From: Nitrososphaera sp.
GTDB lineage: Archaea > Thermoproteota > Nitrososphaeria > Nitrososphaerales > Nitrososphaeraceae
Length of the DNA: 64,000 bases
Direction of reading: 5' to 3'
NCBI GenBank assembly: GCA_039938515.1
Contig: JBDUUL010000024.1
Span: 62,001-126,000, forward strand
The notes below the pieces were generated by a model, which worked only from the letters and a program-made list of their open reading frames with translations, was not told where the DNA came from and ran no database searches. A program made the translations under genes and the position numbers. Of the stretch, positions 59,601 to 64,000 are shown piece after piece. Within the stretch, counting starts at the first letter, position 1, and each line of letters starts with the position of its first letter.

Positions 59601-62600
59601 TTGGCCAATGTTGGAATTCGGGCAGTAAGAAAGACGCGTCTTGCAAGCGTTATTCTCATTTCATCTCTGCTTGCAGTCTCGATTCTGCTTGCAGCTCCTG
59701 CAATTCCCAAGTCGTACGCGCATGCTTTCATCCTAAAAAGTACTCCGGCTGACGGTTCTTCGCTTTCGTCCCCGCCAAGCTCGGTTGACGTTTACTTTAG
59801 CGACCCCGTCGAGGTCAAGTACAGCCAGGTAAAGGTAATCGACTCGTCGGGCAAGCAGGTTGACAACGGCGATGTAAAGTACCTCAACAGCGACCAGACG
59901 ATTCTCACCGTCGGCCTGCCTGCAGGCCTCAAAAACGGCGTATACACCGTTTCTACCAAGGTTCTTGATGCGACCGACGGCCACGTGACAGAGAACGCAT
60001 TTGTCTTTGGAGTGGGACAGGCGCCCCCCGGCGCACACGGTCCAAGCTCGGCGCCATCTGCCCAGCTTCAGATCCCAGAGGCGGCCGCCCGGTTTCCCGC
60101 GCTCGTAGGGCAGGTGTTGGTTGTCGGAATCGCGTTTGCAGCCCTCTGGCTGTGGAGGCCCGTCTCGAAGATTGCCTGGCTGGGTACAGGCTTTTCCCAG
60201 ACAAAGGCAAGGATTGATGCACGCGTAGCCAAGTTAATGCTCATTGGAGCAATAATCCTGATCGCGTCCGGCATCGGAATGATAGCTGTCCAGGCAAACT
60301 CTATCGGCGCAAGCATCCCCGACGCCATCCTTACCAAGTTTGGCAACGTCTGGATAACAAGGATGGTCCAGTCCGGCATACTCTTAGCCATCACCGTCGG
60401 CGTCTACAACAGATCTAGAAAAAGAGGCCTTGCAGTCGACGAAGGCACTCGCCCCCTTCTGCCGCGAACCGAACTTGCCGCGATGCTTGTAATCGGCATT
60501 GCCATCCTCGCGACGACGACTATGATAAGTCACGCCGCGTCGACAAGCCAGGCCCTGGCAATCGGCCTCGACTTTATCCACAACGTCGTGGCGTCCGTCT
60601 GGATTGGCGGGATAATCTATCTGGCGCTAATCGTCGTGCCGGCAATGAAAGAGCGTGCGCGGAGCGCCGACGGCAATGAGAGACAGGCTATCGCTTCGAC
60701 CCTTTCCATCATTATCCCGCGCTTCTCAATTGTAGTAATGGCGCTTCTTGGGGGCATACTTATCACCGGGCCCCTGCTACTTTACACGCTTGAGCCGAGC
60801 CTTGACCTGACGCTTTCTTCGCTTTACGGCAAGGCGCTGATTGCAAAGCTGATACTCGCAGGCGGCATGGCAGCTGTTGGAGGGTACAACCAGAGAGTCA
60901 TTCACAGGGAGGCCCTTGGAGAAACGATGGTCTCTGTGGGCGCGAACGGCCGGTCCTTTGAGGAGACTGGCAGTACTTCGCGCGGACGAGGAGGATCATC
61001 CGCGGGTGGACTGCCTGACCCCAAGGGCAGACATCCTCCGAAAAGAATCGGCAGGAGCCCCGATTTGGGCAAGACCCTTTCCAAGTTCGGACGTAGCACA
61101 ATGATAGAGAGTGGCCTTGGAATCGGCCTTTTGATCGCAGTCGCGGTGCTTGTCAACACCGGGACCCCTCAGAGCGAGTTCCAGGGTGTTTTGCAGCAAA
61201 ACCAGAATACAAACGCAACTGCAGCGCTCCCGCCCCAGCCGTTTGTCCAGACCCAGTTTGTCGAAAACCAGTCCCGGGTGGTGCTTGCCATATCTCCGTT
61301 TCTTCCGGGCAACAACAACTTTACGGTCTCTTTTCTTGACAAGGACAGAAATCCAATCGACATGAGCTCGGCCCAGCTCAGGTACACGCAGGTCGACAAA
61401 GGCATCGGGCCGATAACCGTAAATGCCCAGAGGGTTTCGACGGGCGTGTTTTCTGCAAAGGCGGCCTTTGGAATAGGCGGGCACTGGACAATGCGCGTCG
61501 AGGGAGTCCCTGCTGCCGCAAACGCGCTCAGCATTGTTGGATCTTATGACCTGTATGTCAAGCCCGATCCGAAATCACTGACGATAAACATTCAGGAGTA
61601 CAGGATGCCGGACAACTCGAGCCTGCCGCTTTACCCTGTCTACGACGCCGGCAGAAATGCTATCTGGGTCGGCGATACGGCGCTTGGATCCGGTCAGCTC
61701 TGGAAGTTTGACGTTGCAACGGGCAACTTTACGTCGTTCAAGATTCCCGGAATAAATCTTGCAACCATATTGGCGATGGACTCGCAGAACAGGGTATGGT
61801 TCATTGACCCGCTCACCAGGTCGCTTGGGGTATACGACCCGGCAAACGACAAGAGCCAGCTTTACGCGGTAAACGATAACGGCACGCTGTCAGGACTTGC
61901 TGCAGATGACAGCCGCCACTCCGTCTGGGTGGTTGCGTCTACCACAAACCACATTCTCCAGTTTGATACCCAGTCTCAAAAATTCGTCAGGAGTGTGGGC
62001 CTTCCGGCTCCCGGGTCCAACCCATTTAGCATAATTTCGGACAAGTCGACGGGCCTCCTCTGGGTAGCAGACGAGGCTCTCGGCAAGATAGCCAGGATTG
62101 ATCCGTCAAAGAACTATAACGTGACAGAGTTTGCTCCAAACGGTGGACCGCTGAGCGTTCCCACTGCAATGATTATGGACCCGGACACCGGAATCCTGTA
62201 CATCTCTGAACACGAGGGTCACGCCGTCGACGCGTTCAATCCACTGCTTCACTCATTTACAAGATATCCGCTGGACCAGGATCCGCAGTCCCTGCCATTC
62301 GGGATGGCATTTGACAGCAACCACCTGCTATGGGTTGCCCAGCACACCCTCAACAAAATCCTGGTTCTAGATCCCCGCACGGGAGTGTTCAACGAGCAGG
62401 ACATACCGCTCGGAGCGACACAGACCCAGTGGATTGTGGCAGACTCTGAGGGCAGGGTATGGCTCTCGGAGCAGAGGGCCGCTGCCTTTGGCATGGTGAC
62501 GTCCACTGCCAACCCCGCGTACTCGCCAAGCACGGCTACCAACCAGACGGCGGCCGCTGGCCAGAACGGCATATTGCATCTGGGAATCGGGTACACGCAG

Positions 62601-62738
62601 CTTGCAGGCCCTGCCATGATAGCCGGGCTTGTCGCGGTCGCAGCGCTTTACGCGAAAAGCGTCATGACGCTTGGCCAAAGCGTCCGACAGGCGCGGGACA
62701 TGGATCCGACTGCGGGATCGAAAAGCCGCATGGCATGA
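59601..62738 (+). CDS. CopC-CopD fused to an extracellular Vgb-like propeller
   Basis: 1045 residues from TTG 59601. Signal (about 14-40) is cleaved before HAFILKSTPADGS, so the mature N-terminal His, with His128 and nearby Asp, can form the CopC copper site. CopC (41-140), then CopD-like membrane helices (about 150-480), a Gly/Arg-rich cytoplasmic loop (SRGRGGSSAGGLPDPKGRHP) and another helix (about 500). An extracellular region follows, ending in a six-blade virginiamycin-B-lyase-like propeller (about 670-990; e.g. NAIWVGDTALGSGQLWKF, GLLWVADEALGKIARID) and a final TM helix. Predicted role: copper uptake or homeostasis at the membrane with an added propeller of unknown target. Confidence 0.82.
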   Translation: MANVGIRAVRKTRLASVILISSLLAVSILLAAPAIPKSYAHAFILKSTPADGSSLSSPPSSVDVYFSDPVEVKYSQVKVIDSSGKQVDNGDVKYLNSDQTILTVGLPAGLKNGVYTVSTKVLDATDGHVTENAFVFGVGQAPPGAHGPSSAPSAQLQIPEAAARFPALVGQVLVVGIAFAALWLWRPVSKIAWLGTGFSQTKARIDARVAKLMLIGAIILIASGIGMIAVQANSIGASIPDAILTKFGNVWITRMVQSGILLAITVGVYNRSRKRGLAVDEGTRPLLPRTELAAMLVIGIAILATTTMISHAASTSQALAIGLDFIHNVVASVWIGGIIYLALIVVPAMKERARSADGNERQAIASTLSIIIPRFSIVVMALLGGILITGPLLLYTLEPSLDLTLSSLYGKALIAKLILAGGMAAVGGYNQRVIHREALGETMVSVGANGRSFEETGSTSRGRGGSSAGGLPDPKGRHPPKRIGRSPDLGKTLSKFGRSTMIESGLGIGLLIAVAVLVNTGTPQSEFQGVLQQNQNTNATAALPPQPFVQTQFVENQSRVVLAISPFLPGNNNFTVSFLDKDRNPIDMSSAQLRYTQVDKGIGPITVNAQRVSTGVFSAKAAFGIGGHWTMRVEGVPAAANALSIVGSYDLYVKPDPKSLTINIQEYRMPDNSSLPLYPVYDAGRNAIWVGDTALGSGQLWKFDVATGNFTSFKIPGINLATILAMDSQNRVWFIDPLTRSLGVYDPANDKSQLYAVNDNGTLSGLAADDSRHSVWVVASTTNHILQFDTQSQKFVRSVGLPAPGSNPFSIISDKSTGLLWVADEALGKIARIDPSKNYNVTEFAPNGGPLSVPTAMIMDPDTGILYISEHEGHAVDAFNPLLHSFTRYPLDQDPQSLPFGMAFDSNHLLWVAQHTLNKILVLDPRTGVFNEQDIPLGATQTQWIVADSEGRVWLSEQRAAAFGMVTSTANPAYSPSTATNQTAAAGQNGILHLGIGYTQLAGPAMIAGLVAVAALYAKSVMTLGQSVRQARDMDPTAGSKSRMA

Positions 62739-62820
62739 GCCTGCGGGTCAACCAAACCGATCGCAGTAGCTCGAAATTTTTCTCTGCCGCATAATTGCGG
62801 TTAGCTGCGCAGGAGTCGCC

Positions 62821-63036
62821 ATGTTCAGGCAGCAGGTTCGCTCGAACAGCATTGCATCTGTAGGCTACGACCCGAGGTCAAAGACCCTCGAGGTTGAATT
62901 TGGCGACGGCAGGGGAGTCTTTAGATATTACAACGTCCCCCAGAACACCTTCTATGGCCTGATGGGCGCCTCGTCAAAGAGTCTCTACTTTGACTACCAC
63001 ATCCAGAGAAGGTATGCGTTCATGAAGTATTCTTGA
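62821..63036 (+). CDS. KTSC-domain protein
   Basis: 71 residues: SNSIASVGYDPRSKTLEVEF, YNVPQNTFYGLMGASSK then SLYFDYHIQRRYAF. This is the KTSC domain (named for Lys-Thr-Ser-Cys, here partly changed), a small fold found fused to lysyl-tRNA-synthetase-like and other proteins. Function unknown. Convergent with the gene at 63048. Confidence 0.8.
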   Translation: MFRQQVRSNSIASVGYDPRSKTLEVEFGDGRGVFRYYNVPQNTFYGLMGASSKSLYFDYHIQRRYAFMKYS

Positions 63037-63047
63037 TTGTTGGTGTT

Positions 63048-63989
63048 CTAGCTTGCGATCATGACCGTGTGGGCGATATTGTTGATTGCAATTGCCGCGC
63101 TCTTGCCAGGAAGGCCCCATTGCCAGAACACCTTCCAATGAGAGTCGCCGTCCTTCACAGGGGCAATATTGGGGAAGCAATGCATCATGCCCCCTTCAAA
63201 GTACGCAGGGCACTCAAACGTGATGCCAGGATAGTAGGTTCCAGGATAGGGCGTCGCGAGGCCAACTTGAAAAAAGTTTGCATTGCTTGATGGGAAGTTC
63301 GTTGCAAGGTTGTTCACGGCGATTACCCCGACGTTAAACGCCGGATTTTCTATTTGAGGAGTGGAAAATACGCTGTATTCTTGCCAGCTGGTCGAGTTGT
63401 CAAAGCGGTAGTCCCAGTGGACTTTTTTTCCTCCGTCGGTCGACCAGTACATTGCGAGTGAGACCTTGGTGTGATTGCCAAGCTCAAATGCCGTCTCTGT
63501 CTCGTGCATTGTAGCCTGCCAAGGAAAGGCTGAACACGCGGCGTTCTGGTCGCGGGTCTCCCATGCACGTGCGACAAGATAGCGGACTCCGCCTGGGGCG
63601 ACAACTATGTCTGCTCGGTAGCCATAATCTAGCCCGTCTTTGCAGCAGTTCGGAGACTGGGCTCCCATTCCCGCGACTAGCAGACCCTGTTGGTTTTTGT
63701 CCGCAGAACCCATGTCGATCGTCACTTCCAGGCGGCTAGTGTGAAAGTAGGAAGCAGTATTGTATGCGCCCAGGTAGTAAACCGGTGAGGGGGCGCCGGA
63801 GAGCAAATTCGCGTGCCCGTAGGTTTCATTGATTCCCCGCGGCAGCATGTCAACTGGCCCATAAACTCCGAAATGCCAGTTTGAGAGGGCAAACGCCATC
63901 AAAGTCGCGACGTACAGCCCGAGAAGCGCAAGCTCCCGGTTTGACAGCATGCGTGGACCTGATGATGTTGACGAGAACCTCTTCGCCAA
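63048..63989 (-). CDS. Membrane-anchored extracellular protein (start may lie beyond window)
   Basis: 313 residues from a TTG at 63989; the frame stays open to the window edge, so the real start may be further upstream or at the later ATG giving MLSNRELALLG. A TM segment (about 19-40) is followed by an extracellular beta-rich domain with several Cys (NCCKDG, CSAFPW, FECPAYF, MHCFPN) and Trp/Tyr-rich strands. Resembles a sugar-binding or surface-domain protein; no family assigned. Confidence 0.65.
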   Translation of the reverse strand: MAKRFSSTSSGPRMLSNRELALLGLYVATLMAFALSNWHFGVYGPVDMLPRGINETYGHANLLSGAPSPVYYLGAYNTASYFHTSRLEVTIDMGSADKNQQGLLVAGMGAQSPNCCKDGLDYGYRADIVVAPGGVRYLVARAWETRDQNAACSAFPWQATMHETETAFELGNHTKVSLAMYWSTDGGKKVHWDYRFDNSTSWQEYSVFSTPQIENPAFNVGVIAVNNLATNFPSSNANFFQVGLATPYPGTYYPGITFECPAYFEGGMMHCFPNIAPVKDGDSHWKVFWQWGLPGKSAAIAINNIAHTVMIAS

Positions 63990-64000
63990 GTTCCGGCCGA

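Noticed and set aside
1-64000. CRISPR array
   Set aside because: No set of regularly spaced identical 20-40-nt repeats seen; the TGTTAG hexamers are too short and irregularly spaced.

Overview
The window looks like chromosome from an ammonia-oxidising thaumarchaeon of the Nitrososphaera type. This is inferred from gene content and style, since no rRNA, amo gene or tRNA is present. Supporting signs are archaeal short-form PurA, MptE (archaeal pterin kinase), NiCoT beside a DUF4443 regulator, many short zinc-ribbon proteins, TATA boxes about 25-30 bp before start codons (leaderless mRNAs), frequent GTG/TTG starts, and many secreted beta-propeller or Ig-like proteins, some with PEF-type C-terminal sorting tails.

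Layout. 1-8 kb: the end of a membrane-anchored nuclease, a triple-repeat secreted protein, small membrane and zinc proteins, then purine and pyrimidine genes (purA, pyrF). 8-11 kb: metal uptake (ZnuA-like binding protein; DUF4443 regulator; NiCoT). 11.5-20 kb: a compact molybdenum-cofactor operon (moeA-moaA-moaD-moaE-moaCB) running into a TauE-type exporter and a membrane-anchored sulfite-oxidase-like Mo enzyme, followed by a TlpA-like thioredoxin and a MOSC protein, so cofactor synthesis sits beside a probable user. 20-26.7 kb: housekeeping genes (MDR dehydrogenase, valS, mptE, guaA).

26.7-51.7 kb is accessory: long non-coding gaps, surface and secreted proteins, remnants (a Cas1-like N-terminus, an HTH fragment with an internal stop, a frameshifted zinc ribbon, a truncated GH26 gene, two decayed copies of one small sequence) and several very short cysteine-rich genes. 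Its most striking content is two paralogous modules (38.6-40.9 kb and 49.5-51.4 kb). Each has a minus-strand gene for an HTH plus coiled-coil protein, a TGTTAG/CTAACA motif cluster just upstream, a shared structured non-coding element, several hundred bp of hairpin-rich non-coding DNA, and a second TGTTAG/CTAACA cluster. I read these as a DNA-binding protein with cognate iteron- or centromere-like arrays, possibly a small selfish or replicon-derived unit; function is not proven.

51.7-64 kb returns to a denser region: a J-domain/zincin fusion, an NHL propeller, CorA, a seven-TM protein with an overlapping wHTH gene, a lone receiver protein, a CopC-CopD-propeller fusion, and a KTSC protein. The gene at the right edge may continue beyond the window.
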